A DNA stretch of 64,000 nt from Hyposmocoma kahamanoa (lineage: Eukaryota; Arthropoda; Insecta; Lepidoptera; Cosmopterigidae). Below, piece by piece: positions 46,102 to 58,200 of this stretch; the stretch's first letter is position 1; each line of letters starts with the position of its first letter. The notes beneath the pieces are model-generated. The model was given only the letters and a program-made list of their open reading frames with translations, had not been told where the DNA came from and did no database searches. Location: the NCBI RefSeq assembly GCF_003589595.1, contig NW_020653945.1, forward strand, positions 6,094,961-6,158,960, in the 5' to 3' direction. The translations under genes and the position numbers were made by a program.

Positions 46102-46245
46102 GCTATCGCACACGTATCAGGCGGTCACATTAACCCGGCTGTGACATGTGGCCTATTCGTCGCTGGAGACATCACGCTGATCAAGGGTGCCTTTTACATC
46201 GTGGTACAGGTGCTAGGTGCGGTCGCCGGTGCTGCCTTTATTAGG
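46102..46245 (+). CDS. Aquaporin exon with loop B and first NPA motif
   Basis: 48 codons, entered after a TTTGTACACAG acceptor and left through GTAAGT. It encodes the end of TM2/loop B ([15 protein letters not shown]), the first half-helix, and TM3 ([17 protein letters not shown]). The exon is GC-richer than its surroundings and open in only one frame. Because the exon starts in phase 0 at an Ala codon inside the loop, the missing upstream exon must end with a complete codon. Confidence 0.93.
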
Positions 46246-49200
46246 GTAAGTGGTATAAAGTATCAAAATCGCAATTACCATTGTATTTTTACCATACCAA
46301 GTGACGGGACAATCAAGTCGTGCGCCTGGTGGTAAGCAACATTTAGAGAGCTTTTAAATCGCAAAGATCTAAGGGGCGCTGCCATTGCGCACGTCACCCT
46401 GAGACATAAATTAACTAGTCCCATGTGGCTGTAATTTCACCAGCACGCTTACCCTTCAAAACCGGCACGCTGTTATACTCACATTACCACTTGGCAACAG
46501 AAATAGGTCCCTAAGGTGGTAGGTAGTACTTTCCTGGACGAACTCTTTCAAAAGGAACTTTACTGCAGCCTTAGAATAATAACTAACTTATTCTAAGACT
46601 GCAGCTATAAATAATAAAAATTACAAGTTAGTCGTTCGTTTTTTTGGGATATAGCTCGCGCACTTCTAATTATTTTATTCATTCTGAGAAGTATTAATTG
46701 CCCCATAGTTACAATTATAAATTCGACTGCATGTAAGTATTTAGTACCCACCGATTGGTTAAAAGGGTTTATTATTAATTATAATGCGTATATTAACACA
46801 AAAGGCGACCTTATGCTTTATAGTGAAAAGCGGTCGTAATAACCTTGTGGGTTGCTGCATTGTTGTTGGTTATCTGTTAATTAAATAATAGCAAATTTAA
46901 TTTAAAAGACTTATCTAAATCATGTATTTAGAATACTTTGTTCTTCAACGCATTGGAATAATTACAACAACGATACACTTAAAAATAAATTGAAGAAAAA
47001 TAAAAAACCTCAACAATTTCTTTGACTACTTCTCCTGCTTCATAAGCGGTATACGGAATCAAATTTTTTTTTTTTTTTTTTTTTATGACATTAAGTAACG
47101 GGACGAACAAGTCGTGTGCCTGATGGTAAGCTACACGCCTGCCCATAACAGTTGCAGTGCCACCAAGAGCTTTAAATTACAAAGATCTTGGGGGCACTGC
47201 CACTGCGCCCGTCACCCTGAGACATAAGTTGACAAGTCTCATGTGCCTGTAATTTCACCAGCACCCTTACCCTTCACAACCGGAACACAGTAATGTGAAC
47301 ATTACTGCTTGGCGGCAGAAATAGGTAAGGTGGCAGTACTTCCCTGGACGAGCTCTTTCACAAGGAGCTCTACTGCTACTAAAAATACTGATTAGAATCA
47401 TTTAAAACTTTTAAATATAACTAATATTGAAATTAAAATTAATTTTAAATCGAATTAAATTGTTTTAATTCGACAGAGACTTAATTAAGGAGCTAAGCCA
47501 AAATGACTCGCATATATTTCACATGCAATACATAAAAAAAGACAGAAATAACGATTAATAATAAAATTTTAATGAACATGTCATAGGGGTGTATCAGTCA
47601 ACTACAGAGGATTATGGAGTACGTAGACAACGCTGATATTTTATCATTTGTCAAGAAGACACTAAAAATTAACAAACACACCAGAGTAAAACCGACTTCG
47701 TACTATTACCTATTTCAATACTACAGACTTTCAGCAAAATATTTAAAGATATATTCTTAATTAGGTGCGTGCTAATGTTTAGTGATAATGTAATGTCTCT
47801 TTATACAATTTGGTTCACGTTTCACTTGAGGTCATTCAACAACCGATGCTGGTGTTGAGTTGACAAAGCATACATTTGTTGCATGGGAAAACTTGCATGA
47901 TTCCATAGGTGCATTTGGTGACCTTGCTAACGCATTTCATTGTGTGCACCATGATTATTTGGTCATGAAACTTCGCCACTACGTGACCTCGACCTTCTTA
48001 AATCGTGTTTGACTAATAGGGTCCAGAGGGTCAATGCCAATCAGTCATAAGGGTACATAAGGATGCGCCTTAAGTCGTCCAAGGTAAGTTAAGGACGTCC
48101 TTCAAGGTTCATATCTAGGTTCGTATCTGTTTTCAGTTTATATTAAGATTTACCTAAGTTCCTGAAAAGTATGGACATAAAATAATATTACGTGCTGATG
48201 GTTATTATTTAAAGTAAAAGGCGCCATTGTTCCTATAACATTGTGAACTATGATATTTAAAAGGTCGTCTTAAGTACAAAAAAGACAGATTGTGTACATA
48301 CTCGTAATGTTAGACAGGCGGTCACAACCATCCCGGTTAGAAATGGAAAAAAGAAACACTTTGTTGATTAACTGCCTCCGTGATCGAACGGTTACCATGC
48401 CGGACTGCCACCCAGAGGTCCCAGGTTCGATTCCCGGGCCGGGAGAAATATTTGTATGGTCTACATTTATTTATCTCGTGAGTTTGTATGTAATTTGTGG
48501 TTGTCTATGTGTGTGTGTCCATTGCACCCACGACACAGGGTTTCCCTAGTGTAGCTATGTTGAGTGTGTGCGTTATGATTATTATACAATAGGTTATTTA
48601 GGTGTAACTTTAGATGCGAAATTGTAATGGGGTCTACAAATGGTTAAATATCTGAACGGCTCAAGACTGCAATGTAAACTTTAACAATAACGAAAACATT
48701 CCGACAGACATTTCGGACAGGTGCTTCTTACATTGGTTTACGTTAGCTGCTTTTATAGTTTGATGACATACGGCATTTTACTTTATGGTTATGCGGGCGA
48801 CATTAATAGAATCTTTATCCTGCACAAACGTGTTGTTAGTTAAACGGCAGTTTACCCACTGAGGTGTAAAAATAAGAGGTATAAAATTTAGTATTCTTTT
48901 TAAGCGTTTTTATCGTTTTATGTCATTCGTAAAGCTCATTGTGAAAGAGTTCGTCCTCGGAAGTATTGTCACCTTACCTATTTCTGCCGCCAAGCAGTAA
49001 TGTGGGTATTATTGCTTTCTGGTTTTGAAGGGTAAGGGTGCTGATAAAATTACAGGCACATGAGACTTGTCAATGTCCCTCAGATTTTGACGATTTATAG
49101 CTCTGAGTGGCACTGCAAATACTACAGACAGGAGTGTCGCTTAACAACAGGTGCACGACTTGAACATTGGGATTTGTTTCAAGAAAATTTGTGGTTGACT

Positions 49201-52200
49201 TAAGACAGACATGAAAATAAACTGGAGGTTTTTGTAAGTCATTTTTAGAGTAACAAATTCGTTTAAGAGGCTATCTATATGCTTAGGGAAGTTTTTTTAT
49301 AAAAGGTATATGTACAGCGTCTGCGTACTTGGTTGATATAAATCCGTGGCAGTAATATTAGTGATAACCGTGATATTAGAAATGAGTATTTCAAATTTAT
49401 TTTAAGTAAGAGAGTAAATAGCCATTGTTTAGGTATGCTTGTTCCATCGTCGACCTCATCAGGTTAGATGGAGGTCAAGTACGCACTTATTATTTAATTT
49501 AAAAAATTCTGCTTACAAAGAGCAACCCCCCATTCTTCTCACAGGAATCTGCTTTACGAATGTGTAGTAATTTGTTTAGATAGGAAAAAAAAATTGAGTA
49601 CAAATTAAAATTGAGAAATGAACAAGTTACACTTACACCTAATAGTTGTACTTTATCAAAAGCTTACATTCGCATATACCTTGATTCAAGCTATGGTATT
49701 TACGTTAAAATCTATACAAGAAATTGTCTTCCCACATTTATCACTTCAAAGGTGTATTATAAAGGTCATTACTTACAAGTTCTACATTAATGCGTGTAAG
49801 GTCTCAGACCCTTATGGCAAATGGTGGAGTGCATGAAGGCCGTCGGCGCCGCCGCTCCAGTTGCGCCTGCGTTTCTATTCACCATCAGTGTCAGGGCGAG
49901 CGACAGTTTTAGCGTATGTGTGTTTTATAGCTTGCGTCGTTAGTGTCTATAGCTTAACACCTTTGATAGTGTGTTGTGTTAATTAGAAGTTATAGATAAA
50001 TTATATATATTATTTGAAATGGTACGTAAGTCCACATTCTTTAACCTGAAGTTGAAAAAATCACATTTGGTAATGTGGTAATGGTTTTTGGATTGTTACA
50101 AATAAGAAATAAACTACTTTTTCGGATCTAAATCACGAATATTCGTTGTTTTTTAATTTTCAAAGAATATTCCCATTTACGTTACATATGTTTTTACAAA
50201 ATATTTTCTTTTATTTTAACAATATAAATGTACTTGTATTTTACCCAATCGTTGCATGATGAGGGTTCTTAAAGTTGAGTACCGTGTTCATGTCACGAGG
50301 TTTTGCCGAGTGGCCTAAGTATTAGGATTTTAAGACATTATTTTAAGTATGTAAATTTTCTTACGGGTAAATATAATAATGAAACACAACCAATATTTAA
50401 TGTATATTTTGTTAACAATCCATGACAACAAACTTAAGCCAAAGCCAAACAAAATAAAAAACCAAAGAGATGGAATAGAAGTGGCTGAGTATAGTTTGTT
50501 TTAAAACCAATCTTTAAAATCTTATGTAATATATCTACTAACATTAATTCATAAGGACTTTTCTGATTATTACTACCAAAATATGGAACTCGTTGCCTGT
50601 TATGATAGAATTTGATTTTATTTTTTATTATTATTTTAAAATAAAATAATATAACAATGCTTCACTTTCTCAAACTCGTATCCTATAAAGAGTTATTATT
50701 CGGGAGATGGCAATACTTTCCATTTATTTTAAATTTCTTATCAAGGGTGTTAATTGGGATGCATTACTTTAAGTGTTTTATTGCATTACTTTAATCACAA
50801 AATTAGTGTGTAAATATATAATAATAATAATAATAAATATCTTTATTTATCTCCACAACACAATACAAAGAAACGTTACAATTACAGTAAATATACATTA
50901 TTACGTAAGCTTAGAGTAATGTATTGTGGGAGACTGGAGCCCAAACTAAGCAGAGCTTGTAATATGGGTCTCCAGGCACCCAACCCCTAGGATAGTCATG
51001 TTAGTAGTAATGATGAGATACAAAAGTACTGAGGTGGAAGTAAAAAATAAGTAAAACAAATTATGTGTGCGCGCGTGAGCGCGTGAGTGAGTGAGTGAGT
51101 GAGTGTGTCTGAATGCGTGAGTGAGTGTGTGTCTGAGTGTGTGAGTGATTGTGTGTCTGTGTGTGTTCGTGTGTGTTTGTGAGTGTGGAATTGTGAGGTT
51201 ATTTGACGACTTTTAGTAGATTTTCAGTCTCATCATAGTTAAGGAGCAAGAGATATCTGGTCAATTTTAGTTTGCATTCGTATTTAGAGAGTTCACAAAA
51301 AGGGGATAATTTATTTAATTTATTATATAAGAAAGGGCCTAGGAATTGAAAGAAACGCTGAGCAGTTATTGTCGAAACTAATTTTGAAGGACATATATTT
51401 ATGCGTCGCGAAGCCAGAAGGGATGGAGTGAAAGATGTCTGAGAGTGTTGTTTCAAAACAGTAAACAAAATAAAGAGCTGCCTGACTGTAAGAACTTTGA
51501 ATGATTTGTATAGATCAGCAGTCGGGTACCGAAACGGCAGACGTGAACTTACCTTAATATGAAGGAAACGTGATGTCAAATCAGCCTGCAAAATTTGTAC
51601 ATGCATAATTTTTTAGCATTTCAGTAACTTTGTGCTTTAAGATACGAGTTTGAGAAAGTCAGGCGACGATAAGCAAAATCAGTGTAATCGACATTTTCAG
51701 GTGACAATAAAACTTAGGTCGTGGTGCATTGCGTTGGTTATGACAAGAGTCGGGTATTATATTTCAAAATAAATTTACATTTTTTCTTAACGCGCAAATC
51801 AGGGATGTGTGATGCGACACTTTACCTTGTTATAAAAATATGTCATTGAATAATTGTTACCACTCACGATGTAATTATCACTGATGCATGTCTAAGGTAA
51901 ACAATAATACATAACAGGTATTGTCTATATGACATTTCCTTCACGGTCCGTTATGCAAAGAGTGATGAGCGTAAATCTTGTTATAAATACAATACAAAAG
52001 ACATGATTTATGTGTTATAGATATATGTTTATATAATCGCCTTTAGAAATCTATATACTTTTCTACGTAAGCACTCTTATTTGAAAATCGATTTATTCTA
52101 TAGGAAAATAAAACTGCGATAATAAATATGGTGTAATAGTAGATAATTATGTCTTATTTAGTAGCGATAGTAATTATTTTTACTATAGAGAACAAGTCAT

Positions 52201-55200
52201 GCTGTTATATGTATCGTGCATTTATGATACATTATTACCGTCCACTACATTCGAATTTGGTAAAATTGCCGATGGCTACACGGATGAATTGGCAGAGAAA
52301 AGCTAAGCATACACGTAGTATTAGGTAGTAATCCTCTTTGATAGAACTAGTAAAATAAGTAGGTATGGTAACTCCATACAGACGTAGCAGCATGGTTTGT
52401 GTGTGTGCGCGCCCGCCGTGTACGGACGGACATATTCACATAATCTTTTTTTATGAGACTAAGTGATGGGATGAACAAGTCGTTCGCCTGTTGGTAAGCG
52501 ACACGCCTGTTCATAACAGTTCAGTCGCAAAGATCTGAAGGGCACCAATCTCACAATGCACTCGCGTTGCATAGCGCTGGTCGACTCACGCGCCTTTCGT
52601 TATTTTGCTAATGTGTGCGTCTGTACACGGCCCACGGCAGGCGTGCATATGCCAGCCGCGCTGGCACGTTCGTACGTACAGTAACTCAGTACAGTTACCG
52701 TTCTTGTCTTATTAAACTATGCTAGAACCGTATAAGACAAATGTTAATCTTAATTTTTTGGTTACAGCTTGCCATCCCGTCCGAGAGAGTCGGTGGCTTT
52801 GGCTTGACTCTACCAGGACCAAACGTTTCTGATGCTCAGGTAAGATACAACTTTTGCAAAAGACATATATATATACAATATATATACAATAGTGTTCACT
52901 TAGATGTATAGCGTGGGCAATAATGTTCGATGTTAATACTTTCCTTCAATGGGAGGTTGGGGTGATTTAATTTATTAATATAGAAATTAATATTTTGTTA
53001 CAAAATTGTAACATCTATCATCTAACATTTAGTTTCATAAAGCATTACTAGATGGCGATAATTGTACTTTGAAACGCGCTACTATTTTCTTAACTTCGTA
53101 GTGTGAGTAAACCCATACATTTTTTATGATCAATCCCTTCTACCTACAAGTTTCAAGGTATTGCGATTTGACGCCTGTGAGATACAGTGTTGGATCCCTA
53201 ATCTTAAATTACTATTTTCGTTATATTTACACGAATTGGCAAAATAAATAGTGCATACATTGGCATCTTTCTCTATCTCTACTCACCCCTGTCTGCTGAT
53301 CCCGCTAAAACATGTGTTAAGAACCACAGTAAACTAAAAAAATGAACAAATTGAAGCAGTTTTAGAAAGCGTGTTTTATTTAATTAAAAAGTTTTAAAAA
53401 ATTGCGATGATTGTGTCTATCTCGAAAACGGTGGGTATTGTTTCGGTTTCCCTGAACTTCTATTTAAAAGATAACATATCCGGTACACCTACATAAACTA
53501 TATATATAAAGGTATACGTTATACCTGTATAAGTATTATAACGCATAGCAAAGGTTTCTTATTAAGCATGTTTTAATCTTGTATTTATACTTACACTCTA
53601 CGCCGAACTTTAACTTCTGCTCTGCTTTTAAACCGACCTCATAAAAAGGAAGATGTTCTGAATTCGACTGCTTTTTTTGTGTGTACTTTTTACTTTACTT
53701 CTTTTTAATTACTCCGACATTTGTGAACAGATTGCGATGATCTTTTTTGTTTTTTCGTTAGAAAGGGGGTACCTCAGTATTGGTCCCATTTAAACTTGTA
53801 GAAAATATTCCACATGTAATGGTGGAAAACTACGGGACGAACCCGGTTTAGGGCACTTTTCGGTAACCGATTTCAACAGAACTTGGCGATTAGATGTAAT
53901 TTCACGAACTTTCAAGGCCGGTTTTTCTTATAAAAAAGTTACAATTGCGCTAACGTTAATTTTAAAAAGAAGATAAGGTAGGTAGTAACAATTTCTGTAA
54001 TATTTGCAACAGGCCTTGCTGGTGGAAGTCTTGGTCACGTTCGTGCTGGTATCGGTGGTGCAAGGCGTGTGCGACCCAGGTCGTTCCGACGTCAAGGGCT
54101 CTGGACCACTCGCCATCGGCCTCAGCATCACCGCCTGCCATGCTGCTGCTGTAAGTGCTAACGGAATCCCAGTGTAATAATAATAGAAACAGAAATTAAC
54201 TGCTCTAAAACAAAAAGCAACAGAATTAACACCGAGACCAGAACAATTTTGGAAAAGTTCCTTTCCCAAATTGTTCCCACCCAACACCTCCTTGTCCATC
54301 AAGGTTGCCAAATAAGATTTTATAGTATATCTGGTCCACGGTTATGAGGGGAAGAAAAGCTGGATGTTTAATATAAGTTTATGTATCAGTCATATAACAA
54401 ATAGTTTGTTTGTCTTGTTTAATTTTTCAACTCACAGTATGGTTTATGACATTTATATTTCTCAAAACAGAATACAAACAACATACTTACAATGATAAAT
54501 ACTAGATACATAACCTTATCGAATCGAAGAATCGTTAGATAAAATATAACAGAACAAATTCAATTTTCACAATTCTGTTGCTTAAACTTAAAATTTATAT
54601 TTTGAAATAACCATGCTAGACATACATGAACAATGAGTTTATTTTTTTATGTAGGTAAATTCAACTGAAAAGTTTATAAACAACGTTAAATGAGACTCAG
54701 GTTTACGCAGGATTATGCAAGTTTTTGTGACATAGAGAGAGAAAGAGACAAAAAAGAACTTTTTGATTATGCAAGTTTTTGTTTGTGTGTTCGAAATGTT
54801 TGTAATAAGATTTTTTTATTTTAGATCCCGTTCTCTGGTTCGAGCATGAACCCTGCTCGTTCCTTTGGCCCTGCCGCTGTAATTGGTCACTGGACATCAC
54901 ATTGGGTGAGCAATATTAATTTGATTTTTGTTGATGATGTATTTAACGAATTTTGTCACCATGGCACATTGAATTTTATACATCAACTGTGTAACGTACA
55001 AACTAGGTATGCGCCAAAAAAGAGAGCCCCAATTCTGTTAATTTTTAAATCATCTTTAAGTTGTAAGTTGATAGAGTGTCATTGACAGGATTTTGTACGT
55101 TTAGTATTCTGCTAAAAGTTAAGAGTAAGGCAGCTATTAAGCTACTATTCAACTGCTATTGCAGTTTTGGCCAATGGCTTGTCGTCGGCACGATGGCGTA

Positions 55201-58200
55201 GTTTACTAATTATGTCACGTAAAAAAATTAATTTAATTTGGAGACAACTTTTTTTATGATACCAAGTGACGGGACGAACAAGGCGTGCGCCTGGTGGTAA
55301 GTAACACGCCTGTCCACAACAGTTGCAATACCAGTCAGTGCTTTAAATTACAAAAATTTTAAGTGCACCGCCAATGCACCCGTCACCCTGTGACATAAGT
55401 AGACAAGTCTTATGTGCGTGTAAATTCTCCAGCGAGCGTTAGAGATTGAATGAATGGATGCCATCAGTATCATTTTACTGAAACTGTATTGAGACTCGAC
55501 TGCCATTGTCAACTGGATTTTAGCAGAATAACAAAATATTATCACATAACAAAATGTAGTATATATATATTGCAATTGCAATATAATCTCAGGGGAGGTC
55601 TAATTGAGCAGTGGTTTCAAGATTCCACTTCCACAGAATTCTCGCGCAGTTTCATGAATTCCCGTAGCTCCCTTATCGTTATAAAGTTTATTATGCTATG
55701 TACAATTTCGTTACAAAAATTAACTTACCTTCAGTTCCGCGGCAATGTGAGTTGAGCATTCCATTCCATTCATTCCACATGTTCAACTAAAACACAGGTT
55801 TTTAATAACAATTAATGAAAATATTAAACTTCTTGAAAACCAAGTCGTGAATACTATCGAAATATTCATACTACTCCTTTGAAATTTAGTAGATAGCTTG
55901 TAGTCAGTATATAGCCTTGTAAATAGCTCCTTTACTGCAGTTCTCGTGTATATACAGGGTGTAATCGTTAAGTTTGCCCAGGTGATTATTCCGTAAATAT
56001 ACACACATTAAGCGTATCTAGGGATCAAGGTATTTTTTTTATCACCATATTAAAATTTGTGAAAACTTCTATATTAATTTATTAAATTCCTTTTTTATTT
56101 ATTTATTCATTAAATTACAAAATTGAAAAAAAATAATTAAAGGTGTTATAAAGATTAATTAAAAATCTGAAATTCAATAATTGACAAAAACGTGCTTGAT
56201 CCCTAGACACTTTTATCGAGTGTACATGAACAACATTTTCTTAACTGCTGTCGAAAGTACATATATTACCTAATGAGTAAAACGACATCAATAACTTAAA
56301 AAAAAAAAATACTAGAAATATTCAAAATCTTAACGTTAAACTGTCCCTTACACTTAATATAACGTTCGTAGAGGCTTTAATTGACCTACTATAAGAGGTA
56401 AACGATAAGTTTACAGACAACGAAAATACTAGAAATAAAGTAATAAAACAATCTTTTAATTGAATAAAAACAAAGTTACGTTTATTTTTAAGTACAAAAT
56501 TTTGTATTCAAAGCAGTTGATCGAAACTAAAGCCTCTACGAATTTCATATTTAATGCGTTTAATGTTAAAATTGTAGATAATTCTAGTTTTATTTTGTAA
56601 AGTCATTGATATCGTTTTACAAATTGCGTAGCGTACTTTCGATACCAGGTTTAAAGGTTTTTGATATCTCTTATGTTTACAGCGTACTATAAGAGCTGGT
56701 AATATAAACCTGGGCACACTTAACGATTACACCCAGTATTTTCTCCAGATCCAATTAACTACGACCAACGTGGTCGTAAATTTGTCGAGTTCGAGAATTG
56801 AAGACGGTGAAACCGCTCCAGTGCAATATATACTTTACTGCTTGGCAGTGATCTAATGTACACTTGTATACATATGTATGTGAGAACGCTAACTTATTAA
56901 TGTGTGAAAGACATCTATCTCAATTGTGATTTGGCGTTTTTAGGTATGGTGTAGATACCTTTATAGCTACCAGTCCCGGCTACAGATTATATTGATAATA
57001 TAAAATTATTTTGTATGGGAAATTACTCCACTAGTTTCATATAATTATTAATACAAAGATCGAACACTCAGAAAAAAATAATTCGATCTGGCCGGATTAG
57101 AACCGACGTCTTCTAGCATACCAGCCAGTGCCAGACGCTATACCAACTAAGCCACGGAACACTATATATATTCTTGTGCGCCTGATGGTAAGCTACACGC
57201 CAATCCGTAACGGTTGCAGTGCCACTCAGAGTTTGAAATCTCAAAGATCTGAGGGGCGCTGCCACTGCTACCGTCACCCTAAGACGTAAGTTGACAAGTT
57301 CCATGTGCCTGTAATTTCACCAGCACCTTTCAAAACCGGAACACAGTACTTCCCTTGACGAACTGTTTCACAAGGAGGTCTGCTACTACATTATTTTGAA
57401 TTATAAAACAAAACTTGTTGTTTTCGATGTTAATAATATAGACCTGTGAGGTTGTTAATATTTTATAAATAACCCTGTGTATTGGTCAGTCAAAATTTGG
57501 TTTTAATTGTTAGGGTATGAAAGTAGAATATTTTTTTGCTTCAGTTCTTCATCTAGTTTTAGGTCTAATTCATTAATCTTTACTTTTGTTTTGTCAGATT
57601 TTTCTTAATGTATTTGGTCAAATCTACAAATAAGTCAATGCAATATAGAAAGGTCTTCTATAGAATACAGAGACTTTTAAAAAGCGACTAGACGACGTTT
57701 TTGTATGTCGAATTGTCATATCCATGGGCACGAAAAGAAAGTCATCTGCGTAATGCGAGTAAAAATAACAGAACAGCGAAGATTCCTACACTGTGCTAGT
57801 ATACTTAACTTCGTGTCTTTGTACCTGATCAAGTAGGAGCAAAAATCATCGTTCGAGAAATGTACTGTATAATTTCCGAGTCCTATAATCTCATGTGCCA
57901 TCACTTTCACTGAAGAACCTGTTCGTTGTTCCGCATCGCGTGGATAGATCTACTTTAACTCTAGAAGATCTTATCGCGAACAAGCGCATCGTAAAAATAT
58001 CACAGTGCACATTACGTGGCCACCTATCGGGTATCGGACAATGCTTAATTGAAAGTTCCGTGAAAGTATTCAAAGATATTCTAGTGCCTTGTTATGCAAA
58101 CTGGAACACTTATTGTTGATTGAACAGATTTACTTAATAATACGTAATCGCGTAGATTGGCAAGTCATTGCAAAAAAAAGACAAAGGATGGTAAGTTAGT

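Larger units (their letters stand above)
47806..49600 (+). pseudogene. Decayed jockey/CR1-like LINE with two nested retroposons
   Basis: Same strand as the aquaporin gene. 47806-48060 encodes, with stops, [34 protein letters not shown] (an early reverse-transcriptase motif) and FLNRV. 48590-48850 continues with [12 protein letters not shown] and [12 protein letters not shown]. 49195-49600 has the [14 protein letters not shown] end and 3' UTR with AAAGAGCAACCCCCCATTCT. The last parts align with the LINE at 36831. A SINE1 (48366-48578) and a family A copy (48932-49163) sit inside. Many stops and deletions show it is old. Confidence 0.8.
50657..51665. mobile_element. Family J MITE carrying a LINE fragment
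   Basis: Left end TGCTTCACTTTCTCAAACTC then GTATCCTATAAAG. Right end CTTTAAGATACGAGTTTGAG then AAAGTCAGGC. The arms match the element at 25751-26213. Its interior is split by a minus-strand LINE 3' end (about 50818-51556). Confidence 0.75.
46246..52767 (+). other. Aquaporin intron, 6.5 kb, filled with mobile-element remnants
   Basis: Bounded by GTAAGT and TTACAG. It holds three family A copies on the minus strand and one on the plus, a decayed LINE (47806-49600) with a SINE1 in it, a fragment of foldback family C, and a family J MITE carrying a minus-strand LINE fragment (50657-51665). A CpG-rich patch lies at about 49830-49915. No further aquaporin exon was recognised. Confidence 0.85.

Noticed and set aside
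49930..50080. Possible alternative first exon of the aquaporin ending at ATG-GTACGTAAG
   Set aside because: A donor-like sequence follows an ATG after the CpG-rich patch, but it would omit the first NPA motif and there is no other support.
54906..55085. Open frame running on from the second-NPA exon
   Set aside because: It passes a GTGAGC donor exactly where aquaporin similarity stops. TM6 continues in the exon at 59880, so this is intron read-through.
56508..56717. 69-codon minus frame resembling the 60301-60483 plus frame
   Set aside because: The similarity arises because both lie in mirrored arms of the same MITE; it is not a conserved protein.
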